Source of the DNA: Paratrimastix pyriformis
Taxonomy: Eukaryota > Preaxostyla > Paratrimastigidae
Length of the DNA: 26,703 nt
NCBI GenBank assembly: GCA_027972325.1
Contig: JAPMOS010000339.1
Coordinates: 1-26,703, forward strand
Direction of reading: 5' to 3'
The notes beneath the pieces are model-generated. The model made no database searches. It worked only from the letters and a program-made list of their open reading frames with translations, and was not told the DNA's origin. Shown in pieces: positions 1-9,322 of the stretch (within the stretch, counting starts at the first letter, position 1; the number at the start of each line of letters is the position of its first letter). Position numbers and translations under genes: made by a program.

Positions 1-318
1 GGATTTTCGGCTTTTGCATGACGCGAGTTGATTTCCAGAATCTCCTATACCAGGGTGTAATACGTTAAGTTAATAAGTTCAGTCACGTCGCGTCAGCTCC
101 GGCATTTTCCATGGCGCTCCAATGCGGTGATCCGGGGTACCAAGAAGATTGTAGTTTAAATTTGGGCAATCGAAGCCCAACCCCTGAGGAGATGCATTGC
201 CCAGGATACCATCCTCCCGAGCCCTTTGGCCTCCATTTCGACCCGTTGAAATGTCTTGTCGAATCATCCGAACTTCAGTGAACAAGGACTCCACAGGGAT
301 CCGCTCGTTTGAGTGGCA
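1..318. other. No recognisable gene
   Basis: I see no supported coding region, RNA gene or clear repeat here. Short open frames on both strands have no motif or compositional sign of selection. The stretch leads into the repeat-derived DNA that begins near 319. Confidence 0.5.
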
Positions 319-416
319 TGTTGTGGGAATAGGGTTTGTAGTCACTCAAGGGACGTTGGCAATGGCTGAATCTCTTGGTGGGGCAAACCAGGGGAAACAA
401 CCCTATTCCCACAACA
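319..416. repeat. 18-bp perfect inverted repeat with about 62-nt loop
   Basis: Positions 319-336 and 399-416 are perfect reverse complements (core GTTGTGGGAATAGGG). The loop contains a segment that recurs in inverted orientation at about 2256-2320, just upstream of the gag-like fossil. The stem is absent from that second copy, so it was added or lost in one of them. It may be an end-like structure of an old insertion. Confidence 0.7.
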
Positions 417-760
417 CCACCCTCCTTAGGGACGGGTTTCACGCAAGGATGAGGCTGGAAGAGGGTTGGTAGGTAGGTAGTCACACGGATTAGCGACGAT
501 GGCGACGGCGGCGCTTGCCGTGGTTCCACCAGAGAGTCCACAGGGGCGGCTGGGACAGGGCGGGCGAAGAGGCAGATGGAGACATGGGCGGAGACATGGG
601 CGGAGACATGGACGACGTGGGCGGAGACATGGGCGGAGGTGGAGGAAGGGACAAAGTCAGGCGGGGGCGCGGAGGCGGGGCAGGGGCAGGGCAGGGCAGG
701 GCAGGGCAGGCAGGGGCAGGGGTGTGTGTGTTGGATACTTGGAGAAACCCCAAAGGGGTC
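340..760 (-). mobile_element. Fossil fragment of LTR-type gag-protease element (second copy)
   Basis: Read on minus, this stretch carries the same proline-rich tail as the plus-strand fossil ending at 4183: alternating Ala-Pro and Cys-Pro repeats, then Ser-Ala-His-Val-type units from the same 12-nt array. It runs on into a segment matching the leader upstream of that fossil (about 2256-2320). It is therefore an inverted, partial and clearly broken relative of the 2256-4183 copy. No integrase or reverse transcriptase part is visible. The age cannot be measured without an alignment, but the repeat tail is still easily matched. Confidence 0.65.
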
Positions 761-780
761 CCCGCCCAACACCCCTGTAT

Positions 781-1400
781 TGATCAGCTCATAACGGGGT
801 GCATCCCACCGAAGTGGGGGTAACATGCGATAAACCACCAACCAACATGGACGACGCACTCGTCCACTGAAGACCGGCAGCAGACGCATGGAATGGAAGG
901 AGCGGACAGGAGAGAGAGAACACGCAGAACCCCGCATCCATGAAACAAAAGAACGAAAAGACATTTTAAAAAGGCCTGAACGGGGAGGTTTACTCCCGAC
1001 ATACCATCGTGCGTGGGTGTAGCACACATAGACAGTGCTCGCGCGCAACCACGAGAAGTCTCTCACCGCCGGTCCATCCGGGTTGGAAGGAGGACGCCCG
1101 GCACGCACCACACGGACGCCAAGATCGGCACACGAGATTGGGGAGGCAGAGGGAAGAGGAGGAGCAGATGGACGTGAAGGAGGGTCAGAAGGGCGAGAAG
1201 TGGGAGGAGGTGGTGGAGGGGGCGCCAGAACACTCGACTTGGCCGCAGCCGGCTTGGTCGGAGCGGGGCTGCCCGCGCAAACGGCCCCTGATCGCCTTCC
1301 ATCCCGCCTGGGCGAGACCCAAGGCGGACTGCAGGAGCGGCTTCCCCTGCTCAGTCTGGACCGGACCAGGGGCCGGCACCGAGGCGGCAGGGGGCGGGAG
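781..1400. other. No convincing gene; GC-rich degraded DNA
   Basis: Long open frames occur on both strands, mainly because the DNA is GC-rich and short of stops. None shows a family motif. The minus strand from about 1400 downward appears to be a proline-rich continuation of the remnant annotated at 1400-2094. I found no RNA gene or clear regulatory site. Confidence 0.45.
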
Positions 1401-2094
1401 GCGGGGGCGGCGTCACCTCCCGGGCAGGTGTGGAGGTCGCCTCCGTACGCGCAGCCTTCTTGGGCGAGGGGCGAGGCGAACCCCCCTTTGCATCCGCGTG
1501 CTTCGGTGAGCGTGAACGGACGCGGGAGCGGGGAGTCTTGTTGCGCCTCGTCGCCGATGAATCAGATGATGAGTGAGACCGGGAATGGACACGTCCCGGT
1601 CCCCACCACGTTGATGGGTACGCGTAGGAAAACGTTCTGGCGAAGTTGGAGGGTCAGACGAGTCGTCAGTTGAGGATGCCGAAGAGTGGCGAGAATGAGA
1701 TGGTGGAGCGTCGTCTCGATACTTGAGATAGCACTGCCACATAAACGAGGACAATAGTTTCTGGATCCAGACGGCAATGCGATCCCGAGACACAGCTGGA
1801 GAACAACCTTCTGCAGCGATTCAATGATGCCCTTCAACAAGGTACTCGAAGGAAGCGCTCCAGAAGAGAAACCCAAATGCCCAAAGAGTTTGCAAAATTC
1901 ATCCAGCATCGAATTCTTGAAAGTAGAAATGTGGTCAAGGTCGTGGAAGACCAGATCATCTTCCTCAGCGCGATTGAAAATTCAATAAACACTTCGCGCT
2001 TGCCACATTGTGCGTGCTCTTTTAGAAAATGAGCTTGAAAGTCACTAAGGTGATTCTCCTCGGCAATATGCATGCACGAGGGAAGAACAAGCAC
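1400..2094 (-). pseudogene. Unidentified remnant with helical part and Arg/Ser-rich tail
   Basis: I do not recognise this coding remnant. The upstream part (about 2094-1750, minus) gives amphipathic, helix-like sequence with segments such as AHFLKEHAQCGKREVFIEF and LLKGIIESLQKVVLQ. The downstream part (about 1600-1400) reads RSHSSSDSSATRRNKTPRS and then a further SR/SP/KP-rich tract, ending in a proline run. The compositional pattern of a helical domain followed by a basic RS-like tail fits either a nuclear RNA-binding protein or a nucleic-acid-binding structural protein of a mobile element. The coding signal is spread over more than one frame, so it is broken or has unrecognised introns. It lies head to head with the gag-like fossil starting at 2355. 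Confidence 0.35.
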
Positions 2095-2133
2095 GCAATT
2101 TGAATGTGCTGATCGGCTAGAACCCCGGGAGGG

Positions 2134-2248
2134 GGCAGGGCAGGGGACGGAGCAGGGTCAGGAAGGCGGGTTGGACTGGACAACGTAGTCCGTGAGACCG
2201 CGGGGGTCTATCACGATGGCATCTGACGGGCACAGAGAAGAAATGACA
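2134..2248 (-). repeat. Inverted 115-bp duplicate of 3871-3985
   Basis: This segment is nearly the exact reverse complement of 3871-3985, the end of the protease-like part of the gag-protease fossil. The pair brackets most of that fossil and could fold back on itself. It shows that pieces of one element family were copied or rearranged in opposite orientation here. Confidence 0.8.
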
Positions 2249-2255
2249 CACAGGT

Positions 2256-4183
2256 TGTTTCCCCCCGGTTTGCCCCACCAAGAGATTCAGCCATTGCCAA
2301 CGTCCCTTGCGAGTGACTACAGTAATATTACTCGTCGAATTTTGAACGAAACCCATGTTTTCCTTTTCCGCCGCCAGCGGAAAGCCATCTTCACAACGTG
2401 CCAACACCGCCTTGCATTCAGACATTCCCCACCGCGTCCAACTGGTCCAAGAGCTCTGTTTCCCAGAGTTTTCCATGTCCCAATGCACCTTCGACGGCCT
2501 ACTCAAATTCAAGAAAGAGTGGGACCGCTTTTCTCTCATTCACCGGAATGTTGAGATGCCACCTCTCTGTGAGCACTTGCCAATGGAGCTCATCGACACT
2601 CTACCACTTGATTCGTTTGACGATGATCAAGCCGTTTTTTCCGCTCTTTTTGAGATGCTTCGTCCGCGTGATGCCCATCAGCGCGTTGCGGAGTTGGAAA
2701 AGCTGACTTTCAAAGCCTCCTTTGCCTCTCCAGTGCCTCTTCACTTCCAGCTGACCCAGTTTATTCACAGCTACAAGGCACTTGGTGAAGCATTGGGTCT
2801 CCCGACTTTCTGCCTCAGGGAGCGCTTTCCACGCGCCATCCTTGGCGAGTTCGGCCGCGCCTTCAAGCGCGAACTCCGTGCGCAGTCGTCGCTGCGTCCT
2901 GACCGCGTTCTTGCAGAGCGTCAGGAAGCCTCAGTGGAAGCCGCGGTTCTCAAGTTCTTCCACGCCACTGACACCGCGGCTGCCTCCACCGCCCCGGCTC
3001 CCTCCACCGCCCCGGCTGCCACCGCCACCGACACCGACACCGACACCGACACCGCTGAGGACCCGGAAGAGCAGGCACTCAAGGCTTGCTTCGACTGCTC
3101 CCTGGCGCTCGCCAAGCGCCTACACGAGGCGAAGGAGACGCTCGTCTCCTCGGGCCTTCAGCTCCCGACCAGCACCCCGCCTCGCCCCCGCCAACAAGCC
3201 CCCCAGCCCGTCGCCCCTCCTGCCTCGGACCCGGCCGATTCAGCCTCCATGTCCTCCTCCGGTGACGATGAGACAATCGCCGCCGTCCCTCCTCACGCCC
3301 GTTCTTTCCGTCGCTTCCCAAGCTGACGTTTGAGGAGAAGGCCCGCCTGCGTGCCCTCGGCATTTGCGTGAGGTGCCGGCAGTCCGGCCATCAGGAGAGG
3401 GACTGCCCCCGTGCGGCCTCGGACCCCCCCGCACCCTCCCCTCCCACCAACCCAGCCCCAGCCGCCACCAGTGGTCCAGCCCCTTCAGCGCTTCCGCCGG
3501 CTGATCCCCCAGTCCGGCGGAGTGCCAGGCTCGCCGCTAAGGGCGACCCCAAGCACTTCCTCTGTGTCATGGTCGCCAACCCAGCCCCGGACCCCCCCTA
3601 CCCGCCTTGCGGTACCCTTGACAGGAACTTCCGCACCACCGCGGTCCTCCCGGACGGGCGCCCTGTCCATGCCATCCTGGACAGCGGTGCCCAAGCCAAC
3701 GCCATCAGCCAAGCCCTGGCAACGCATCTCGGCCTCGTTCCCTCGGCCCCTCCGGAAGCCGTTCCCATCGTGACAGCCGGCGGACAGAGACTCGAGAGTG
3801 TCGGCACCCTGGAGCTTCCGCTCCGTTTCTCTCCTTTGGAGGAGGCTGCCCCGACCGTCGTGCACACGCATGTCATTTCTTCTCTGTGCCCGTCAGATGC
3901 CATCGTGATAGACCCCCGCGGTCTCACGGACTACGTTGTCCAGTCCAACCCGCCTTCCCTGACCCTGCTCCGTCCCCCTGCCCCTGCCCCTGCCCCTGCC
4001 CCTGCCCCTGCCCCCGCCTCCGCGCCCCCGTCTGACTCGTCCCTTCCTCCACCTCCGCCCACGTCTCCGCCCACGTCTCCGCCCATGTCTCCGCCCACGT
4101 CTCCGTCCATGTCTCCGCCCATGTCTCCGCCCATGTCTCCATCTGCCTCTTCGCCCGCCCCTGTCCCAGTCGCCCCTGGGTGA
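2256..4183 (+). mobile_element. LTR-type retroelement fossil: gag-like, zinc knuckle, aspartic protease
   Basis: The parts run in order on plus. First comes a gag-like helical region (from ATG 2355 to about 3000) and then a Ser/Pro/Asp-rich linker with a short Asp-Thr repeat. Next is a CCHC zinc knuckle (CVRCRQSGHQERDC, about 3368-3410), an aspartic-protease-like core with the motif AILDSGAQANAIS (about 3670-3710), and a long Ala-Pro and Ser-Pro tail ending at 4183. This order is typical of the 5' half of Ty3/gypsy-like elements. No reverse transcriptase, RNase H or integrase follows, so the copy is partial. The gag and protease parts are in different frames, which these families can bridge by programmed frameshifting, though here the copy may simply be broken. 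A second fragment lies inverted at 340-760. No flanking LTRs could be identified. Confidence 0.7.
3972..4140 (+). repeat. Proline-coding short tandem repeats in the fossil's tail
   Basis: Two arrays are adjacent: a 6-nt CCTGCC run (Ala-Pro, about 3975-4010) and a 12-nt-based run of tctccgccc-acg/atg units (Ser-Pro-Pro-Thr/Met, about 4050-4140). Both recur in inverted orientation in the fragment at 340-760, so the arrays predate the copying of the element. Confidence 0.8.
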
Positions 4184-4185
4184 TT

Positions 4186-4466
4186 TGGTTGTTCAGTTGC
4201 CGCTGTTCGGGTGTTGCGGGTGCCCGGTGCCCGCAGGCCACCTTCTCCCGAGCAGCCTCCCCCAGGTAGGCCAAGTCACCCAACATGAGCTCCCCAGGGG
4301 CCAAGACAAGCTACCCGTCGGACAGATCGTCAAGTGTGTGGGGGGGGGATGGTCCGACAGACACGTTCCTGCGTCGCCCGAAAGATAGCCATGTCGTGCG
4401 AGCTGCCGGCGTAAGGAGGCGAAAGTGAAACAACCCTTCCGAGCAGGTTGACCACCACTTGGTACT

Positions 4467-4470
<4 letters not shown>
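4186..4470 (-). pseudogene. DDE_Tnp_4 / Harbinger-like transposase fragment
   Basis: On minus, about 4469-4347 reads YQVVVNLLGRVVSLSPPYAG and then SSHDMAIFRATQERV. After a one-base frame change and an in-frame stop, about 4275-4190 reads GELMLGDLAYLGEAAREKV and then a PATPEQRQLNNQ-type end. This matches the layout of the DDE_Tnp_4 catalytic domain of PIF/Harbinger-type DNA transposons: a (G)S.HD..IFR block followed by a GD.GYLG block and a P....(E/Q)...N block. In the family those blocks carry catalytic aspartates. The N-terminal half and DNA-binding domain are missing. The fragment starts exactly where the LINE's (CA)n tail ends and stops where the gag-protease fossil begins, so it was interrupted from both sides. 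It is an inactive scrap. Confidence 0.65.

Positions 4471-4496
<26 letters not shown>
4471..4496. repeat. (TG)13 microsatellite, probable LINE 3' tail
   Basis: Thirteen perfect TG dinucleotides, reading (CA)13 on minus. They lie at the 3' end of the minus-strand LINE and at the junction with the transposase fragment. Several LINE families end in a simple repeat instead of poly(A), so this is the likely element terminus. Confidence 0.75.
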
Positions 4497-4497
<1 letters not shown>

Positions 4498-4659
4498 TAC
4501 CTCCCGGCTTACGCCGAGTCCGTTACCGGGCCGAAGCCCGCGGGTAACATAGACCTCCCGGTCCGCCCTCCTCGCGAGACGAGCTCGCAAGAAGGAACGC
4601 CCCAAGTGGTCCATGGGTCGGCTCGCGCCCACAAGGGGCGGTCACCGCCGACACTCGGA

Positions 4660-5874
4660 CTACGTCCCTTCATCCATCCCTTCCTCATTCTTCTCGTTCT
4701 TCTTCCGCTGCTTGATCGCTACGAGCATAGTTCTCCGCAGTCCACCCAGTTCGCTCCCAATCTCCTTCTGGGTCTCTTCATCCACAATCCCCAGCTCTGC
4801 TGCCAGTCTGCAGTCATTCGCGTATATTTCCCTAAACCCGCACCGTCTTCGCAGTCTCCCAGCGACTTTCTTCACCACACCTTCTGAAATCCCCCTCCAG
4901 TTATAGAGCACTTCGCCCTCCTTCGGACGCCCCTCATAGTCAGCCTCCACTCCTCGCGCTCCCGCCTCCTTTCGCAACATGTTCTCCAATGCCCACAAGG
5001 GGGCTGGGTCCATCGGGAATCTCTCGGGCCCGCTGGTTCTCGAAGAGCAGAATGCCCACGTCAAACGGGGCCTTCCCCGCACCTTTCTCCCCGTCCGCCA
5101 GAAGCTCGGCAGCCAGAAGCTGAAGCCCCTTCCTCAATGATAAACAGCTCCTTCAGTTGCATGTCCCCCTCAGCGCCAAACCGACTCCATGCTGCGCCTT
5201 CATTCCCTGCACCGGCCGCGTCCGGTTTGGCTTGCCCACTCCGTACGGGACTATCGCGATACATCGGAAGGCTCTCTTCCCAGCTCTACCAATTGGGCTC
5301 TCCGCCCAATCGCCAATTGCCGTAAATAACCGGTCCATCTCTTCCTGTGGGTTGTATTCAGGGTTGGCGAAGATGAGGAGGTCGCGATTCTCCTTAAACA
5401 ACCCGTAGCCATCCAGTCTTCCACCCAAAAACCAGTCATCCTTGCTGGGCGTTCTGAATTCGGGAAGCTCAAATCGGCATTCCCAGGATGCGAGAATGCC
5501 ATCGTTGTCAAACTGCCTGCTTGTCTGAGCAGAGGACACCACGTGGGGTCGTCCACTGGTTTCGCAGGGTGCTCTTGTGGGTCTGCCCTTCTGCCATCTC
5601 CGTACTCATCCCATCCACATATCGATCGCAGAGGTTCGCCACTTCTGTGGTGAACATTTCCCAGAAGCTTGTCCCAGGTTCGGGCGCGGTACCAGCGCCC
5701 CCGCGATCGCTCGATGAGCTCCCAGAGTCTGTCCATCGCTATTTGCTTACCTCTCACCTGCACACTTTGACCCATAGGCTCCACCCATTTTTCTTGGAGC
5801 AATTGTTCTGCATCTTCTGCTCCTTCCCCTTGTCCAGCCACGCGATCAGTTTGATCGCATTGGCACCACTCCAC
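4660..5874 (-). CDS. LINE C-terminal region resembling PCIF1/viral adenine methyltransferase
   Basis: Coding continues past the zinc knuckle in several short frames (about 5874-5545, 5542-5153, 5137-4940, 5082-4660). Visible blocks are CRFELPEFRTP, LGGRLDGYGLF, LLIFANPEYNPQEEMDRLF, FRCIAIVPYGVGKP, LKELFIIEEG and FDVGILLFENQRA. The order matches the catalytic part of PCIF1, the cap-adenosine N6-methyltransferase, and related viral enzymes, which have a DGYFGSRG-like block, ANPPF, a hydrophobic strand ending VPEW.PP and a late VIFLQN strand. The usual NPPF is NPEY here. The last frame is a charged helical tail ending at 4660. It could instead be a broken separate gene, but there is no gap between it and the LINE. 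The family call is by motif order only. Confidence 0.5.
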
Positions 5875-6737
5875 CTTTCAGCGACACTGCCCATCATAGC
5901 CGGGCATTCAAAAACCAAATGGTTCGTATAGTCTCTCGCCCCGCACCAACACCTCCCATCCCCTTCACCATTGATGTAGAATCTTATGTTGGCCGTGATG
6001 TAACGCTGCAAGATTGCCATCATGGCCAGTCTGCCCGACATTTCGCATCGCATGGTCTGCGTATTTATTCCGCCATTTCCCGTCTGAGCATTGATGACCA
6101 CCAGTGCGTTCTTGCATTTCCGGGCCGCCCTGGAGATGCGTCCGCGGCTGAAGGACTGGAGGCTTGTGCGAAAGTCTCCCACCACCTCCTCCCCGTCGCA
6201 TTGGTGAACCAACCGAAAACCCCAGGTCCGTTCCTGTTGCATCTTGCCTATGTCCTGTTTGATGCTTTGCCCGGCAATCTTGTCTGCCAATCTGTTCCCT
6301 CCGCATCCAGCGATGCCCCTGTCTCCTGGTGCCCCTTCACCCACACCAGCCGGACACCCCCTGTGCTCCTTCAGAATTCGCTGTCCCCTTCGGAGGCCCT
6401 CGGCCTTCGACTCGATCAGGTCTGTCGGTGTCCAGTCGTCCTTCATCAGCCTCTCCACCCATCCCTTTGCCACCTTACTGTCCGTGCGCACCTCCACGTT
6501 TGCATCCTGTCCCACCCTGATGGCTTCCAGGATGGCTTCCAGCTCTGCCTCATTGTTTGTTTGCCCTTTTCCCGTGCACCTTCTCCCGACCCGCACAGCC
6601 AGTGCCCCATTGGACAGCCGCTCCACCACCGCCAATGCCGCTCGCCGGTCCTTCTTCTTCTTGGTCGCGCTACCATCTGTGTAAAAAGTCCGCCACTTCA
6701 GCTCGGGCTCCCTCCACCCGCACCTCCACCTCCTCAC
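5754..6737 (-). CDS. LINE RNase H domain and zinc knuckle
   Basis: An RNase H fold is recognisable from FYTDGSATKK (first Asp, residue 21), NNEAELEAI (Glu, 63/65), VRTDSKVAKGW (Asp, 86) and GGNRLADKIAG (final Asp, 152). The block expected just before the last motif, WVKGHQE, reads in another frame at about 6355-6335 and is followed by return to this frame, so two small compensating indels have occurred. Near the end, RCWCGARDYTNHLVFECP forms a C-x-C-x7-H-x4-C knuckle like those at the C-terminus of I-group LINEs. In the life cycle the domain removes RNA from the RNA-DNA hybrid. The upstream border joins an adjacent frame around 6700. Confidence 0.85.
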   Translation of the reverse strand: MRRWRCGWREPELKWRTFYTDGSATKKKKDRRAALAVVERLSNGALAVRVGRRCTGKGQTNNEAELEAILEAIRVGQDANVEVRTDSKVAKGWVERLMKDDWTPTDLIESKAEGLRRGQRILKEHRGCPAGVGEGAPGDRGIAGCGGNRLADKIAGQSIKQDIGKMQQERTWGFRLVHQCDGEEVVGDFRTSLQSFSRGRISRAARKCKNALVVINAQTGNGGINTQTMRCEMSGRLAMMAILQRYITANIRFYINGEGDGRCWCGARDYTNHLVFECPAMMGSVAERWSGANAIKLIAWLDKGKEQKMQNNCSKKNGWSLWVKVCR

Positions 6738-6927
6738 ACTCCGCCCGCAGTGCCTCCCATCGCCTCCACATTGCCTCGTCCCACTTGCCCGCTCTCATCC
6801 GGCTCTTCTTGCTTTCCCGTTTTGGTCCAGGTGCCTCTCCGCCCCCTCTTCTTGTCGCTGGCTTCAACATGCATCCTCTCCGTTTCGCCATCCCCCTTGC
6901 TCGTCGGGCTTCCCTTTCTTGGCGGCC

Positions 6928-8442
6928 TCACCCCGGCTCCCCGCTTCGGCGTTTCCTGTTCTTCGCCACGACCACCAGCTTTCCTCCTTGCCCCACCATC
7001 AGCTTGGCTTGTCTCATCTTCCTCTTCGGGTCTGGGATCCCGTGATCCTCCCCACCATCCTCCTCTCTCTTGCCTCTATCCCGTCCCGCCCTCTCTCGGC
7101 TCTCCTCCTTTTCCTGTTCCGTCCTTGCCCTCTTTCGATCTCTTTCTGCCACTTCTTCCTCTCGGATCCTCCTCGCCAACTTAACATATTCCGTCTCCAC
7201 TTTGTTCCCCCACACACACACCCGCTCCTTGATGGCCTCCACGTACTGCGGCATCGTGCCCTTCCACTGAAACCTACCGCCCACAATCAGGTCAGCCACA
7301 CTCCTGATGCCCCTCTTCATGAGTGTCTGCCTGTGCCGCTTGGTGATTTTGCATGGCTCTGCCAGCTCCTCCAGTGTTGTCGGCATTCCCCATTCCAGCA
7401 TCACGCCGCACCCTTGTTGGTCTGCCACCCTGCCCAGCAGTTGCGTAAGCACCATCATGTCGTGCACATCCACCGGGTCCTTGAGACCCATCCCACCCTC
7501 ATCCTCCGGGAAGAAGAGCACCTCCGCCGGGTCACATTTCCCCAAGCACCCACCAATCTCCCGAAATACTCGTGCATAGCGCTGTTGAAGAATCTCAAGG
7601 TCCTTCTGCGGCATGGGGCACTGCCTCGCCGTATATTGCAGGCACGTCGACACGCACTCATTGATCATCTGCACCATCAACCTCGGGGGGACCTTCTTGT
7701 CCATCAGCCTGTGCAGCCTCCCACACATTTTCTGGATGACCTTCTCCGTGTTGATCTTCATGTTCATCTCCTCGTCTATCCAAATTCCCAGGTACCGGAT
7801 GGCCCCACCCTTCTGCTGGACCTTGATGACTCGACCCTCACCCAGGTCCAGGTCCGTCTTGCTCTTCACCCCCCCACACAGGTAGTCACACTTGGTCCAC
7901 GACAGCTGCATACCCGCCTCCTCCACCTTCCGTCTCACTGTGTTGACCAACCGTACCATCTGCTCCTTGGTTCGAGTGACCAGCATGACATCGTCAGCAA
8001 AGGCAAGGACTTTCACCTTCCTTCCACTATCCAGGATATACCCACCTTCCTGCTTTCGCACCTCTGCCAGCACTTCCTCCATGAATGAGATAAATAGCAG
8101 ACATGAAAGCGGGTCCCCCTGACTAATGCCTCTCTCTATCTCATAGCTCTCCGTCAGGCCGAAACCCGTGATGACTTTGGCCTTCCTCCCCTCGTACAGA
8201 CTATCCACATACCTGATGAATGCCTCCTCAACCCCCATCCGTCTCAGTCCCCTCCTCAGTGCGTCCATGTCCACTGTATCATAGGCCTTTTTGATATCTA
8301 ACGAGCACATGTGGAATTCCCTGCCTCCCATAATTTTCGAGTCAGTGAGCACTCCCATAATTTCTGCAATTGGGGTCTCAATCCTTCTCCCTCTCAGAAA
8401 CCCAAACTGCTCCTCCCAAATACATTCCTTTGCACGCACCAT
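6928..8442 (-). CDS. LINE reverse transcriptase core and thumb
   Basis: This 504-residue stretch makes cDNA from the element's RNA at the nicked target. Motif A is SLDIKKAYDTVD (residues 47-58), motif B is GISQGDPLSCLLF (105-117), the catalytic motif C is FADDVMLV (148-155) and motif E is YLGIWIDEE (about 217-225). The catalytic Asp residues (D49, D150, D151) are all present. Typical LINE thumb sequence follows, with PEDEGGMGLKDP near the middle. The C-terminal third is strongly basic and Glu/Arg-rich and probably binds RNA. The catalytic core is intact in this frame although the whole element is not. Confidence 0.92.
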   Translation of the reverse strand: MVRAKECIWEEQFGFLRGRRIETPIAEIMGVLTDSKIMGGREFHMCSLDIKKAYDTVDMDALRRGLRRMGVEEAFIRYVDSLYEGRKAKVITGFGLTESYEIERGISQGDPLSCLLFISFMEEVLAEVRKQEGGYILDSGRKVKVLAFADDVMLVTRTKEQMVRLVNTVRRKVEEAGMQLSWTKCDYLCGGVKSKTDLDLGEGRVIKVQQKGGAIRYLGIWIDEEMNMKINTEKVIQKMCGRLHRLMDKKVPPRLMVQMINECVSTCLQYTARQCPMPQKDLEILQQRYARVFREIGGCLGKCDPAEVLFFPEDEGGMGLKDPVDVHDMMVLTQLLGRVADQQGCGVMLEWGMPTTLEELAEPCKITKRHRQTLMKRGIRSVADLIVGGRFQWKGTMPQYVEAIKERVCVWGNKVETEYVKLARRIREEEVAERDRKRARTEQEKEESRERAGRDRGKREEDGGEDHGIPDPKRKMRQAKLMVGQGGKLVVVAKNRKRRSGEPG

Positions 8443-8945
8443 TCTTGGAACCGCGACGCCACCACCACCTGCAATCCCTTCAAAAAGACCTGTATCAAAG
8501 TGATTGGCCTTCTGCCTGCAGGGTCACCAGGGTGTTCTGTCTGCGACTTCGTGGCCATGAACACCGAACTGACCTTGAGCTCCTGCGGCACCTCACTCCG
8601 CTCCAACATCTCATTGTATCTCCTCCCCAACCACTCTTTGATCTCTTCCCCACTGGCATGGATCATCTCTGCCGTCACCCCATCCGGGCCCGCCGCCTTA
8701 CCATCGGGGAGCGCCCCCAGGATTGTCTCAACATCATGCGTTGTGAGGGGGGCCATGATCACCCTCCCTTCTTCCTGCGGCCTTCCTTCTGGCACCCGCC
8801 CCACCCCCGGGCCCACCGGCATCACCCTCTTTGCCAGGTCCGCCATGAACTTCCTCCATCCATTCTTAACCGAGTCCGGATCTGTGACCACTTTATCCAC
8901 CTTTCCCTCCGCATTCTTAGTTGCATACGACGTCACCGGCGCCAC
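8394..8945 (-). CDS. LINE reverse transcriptase N-terminal part
   Basis: The piece carries the conserved start of LINE reverse transcriptases: LPDGKAAGPDGVTAEMI (motif 0/1 region), then a helical stretch ending VPQELKVSSVFMATKS and GRRPITLIQVFLKGL (start of the fingers). It overlaps the next frame by about 50 nt, with the frame change near 8400-8440. It is real LINE coding sequence in a damaged copy. Confidence 0.8.
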   Translation of the reverse strand: MAPVTSYATKNAEGKVDKVVTDPDSVKNGWRKFMADLAKRVMPVGPGVGRVPEGRPQEEGRVIMAPLTTHDVETILGALPDGKAAGPDGVTAEMIHASGEEIKEWLGRRYNEMLERSEVPQELKVSSVFMATKSQTEHPGDPAGRRPITLIQVFLKGLQVVVASRFQEWCVQRNVFGRSSLGF

Positions 8946-9322
8946 CCGTCTGTCATGATGCCCTTATATATGCGCTTGCGCTTCCCTTCCAACGCCCGAT
9001 CCCTCTTCCTGGAGTGCACGCCTCTCATTTTGGCCAACTGCTTCTGCATTTCCCTCCTCAGGCTCGGGTCCCGCTCCGCCATCGCCATCCGTCTCAGCTT
9101 CTTCATGCGATGGGGCTCATAATCCCTGTCTGTGTTGGCCACGTCCCGGAACCCAAACACCTTCCCCGCCGTCTCCCGCAGGATCCCACTCATCTGCTCG
9201 AACGATGGGTCCGCCCCTTCTCCATCGCCTTCCGAAGCAATTCCGCCACTTTCTCCCGGTACGTGCGCATCTTCCCACCATCCCTTCATACTCATCCTTC
9301 CTCTTCTCCCGCAGCAACGCAT
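8933..9322 (-). CDS. LINE linker between endonuclease and reverse transcriptase
   Basis: A charged, helix-rich piece (segments such as MKKLRRMAMAERDPSLRRE and KRDRALEGKRKRIYKG) lies between the two enzymes. Such basic linkers are common in LINE ORF2 proteins. It has no catalytic motif. The frame ends at 8933 and coding resumes in an overlapping frame from 8945. Confidence 0.55.
   Translation of the reverse strand: MRCCGRRGRMSMKGWWEDAHVPGESGGIASEGDGEGADPSFEQMSGILRETAGKVFGFRDVANTDRDYEPHRMKKLRRMAMAERDPSLRREMQKQLAKMRGVHSRKRDRALEGKRKRIYKGIMTDGWRR

Noticed and set aside
5919-8088. Long plus-strand open frames opposite the LINE
   Set aside because: They are proline/serine/leucine-rich complements of the LINE coding strand with no motifs.
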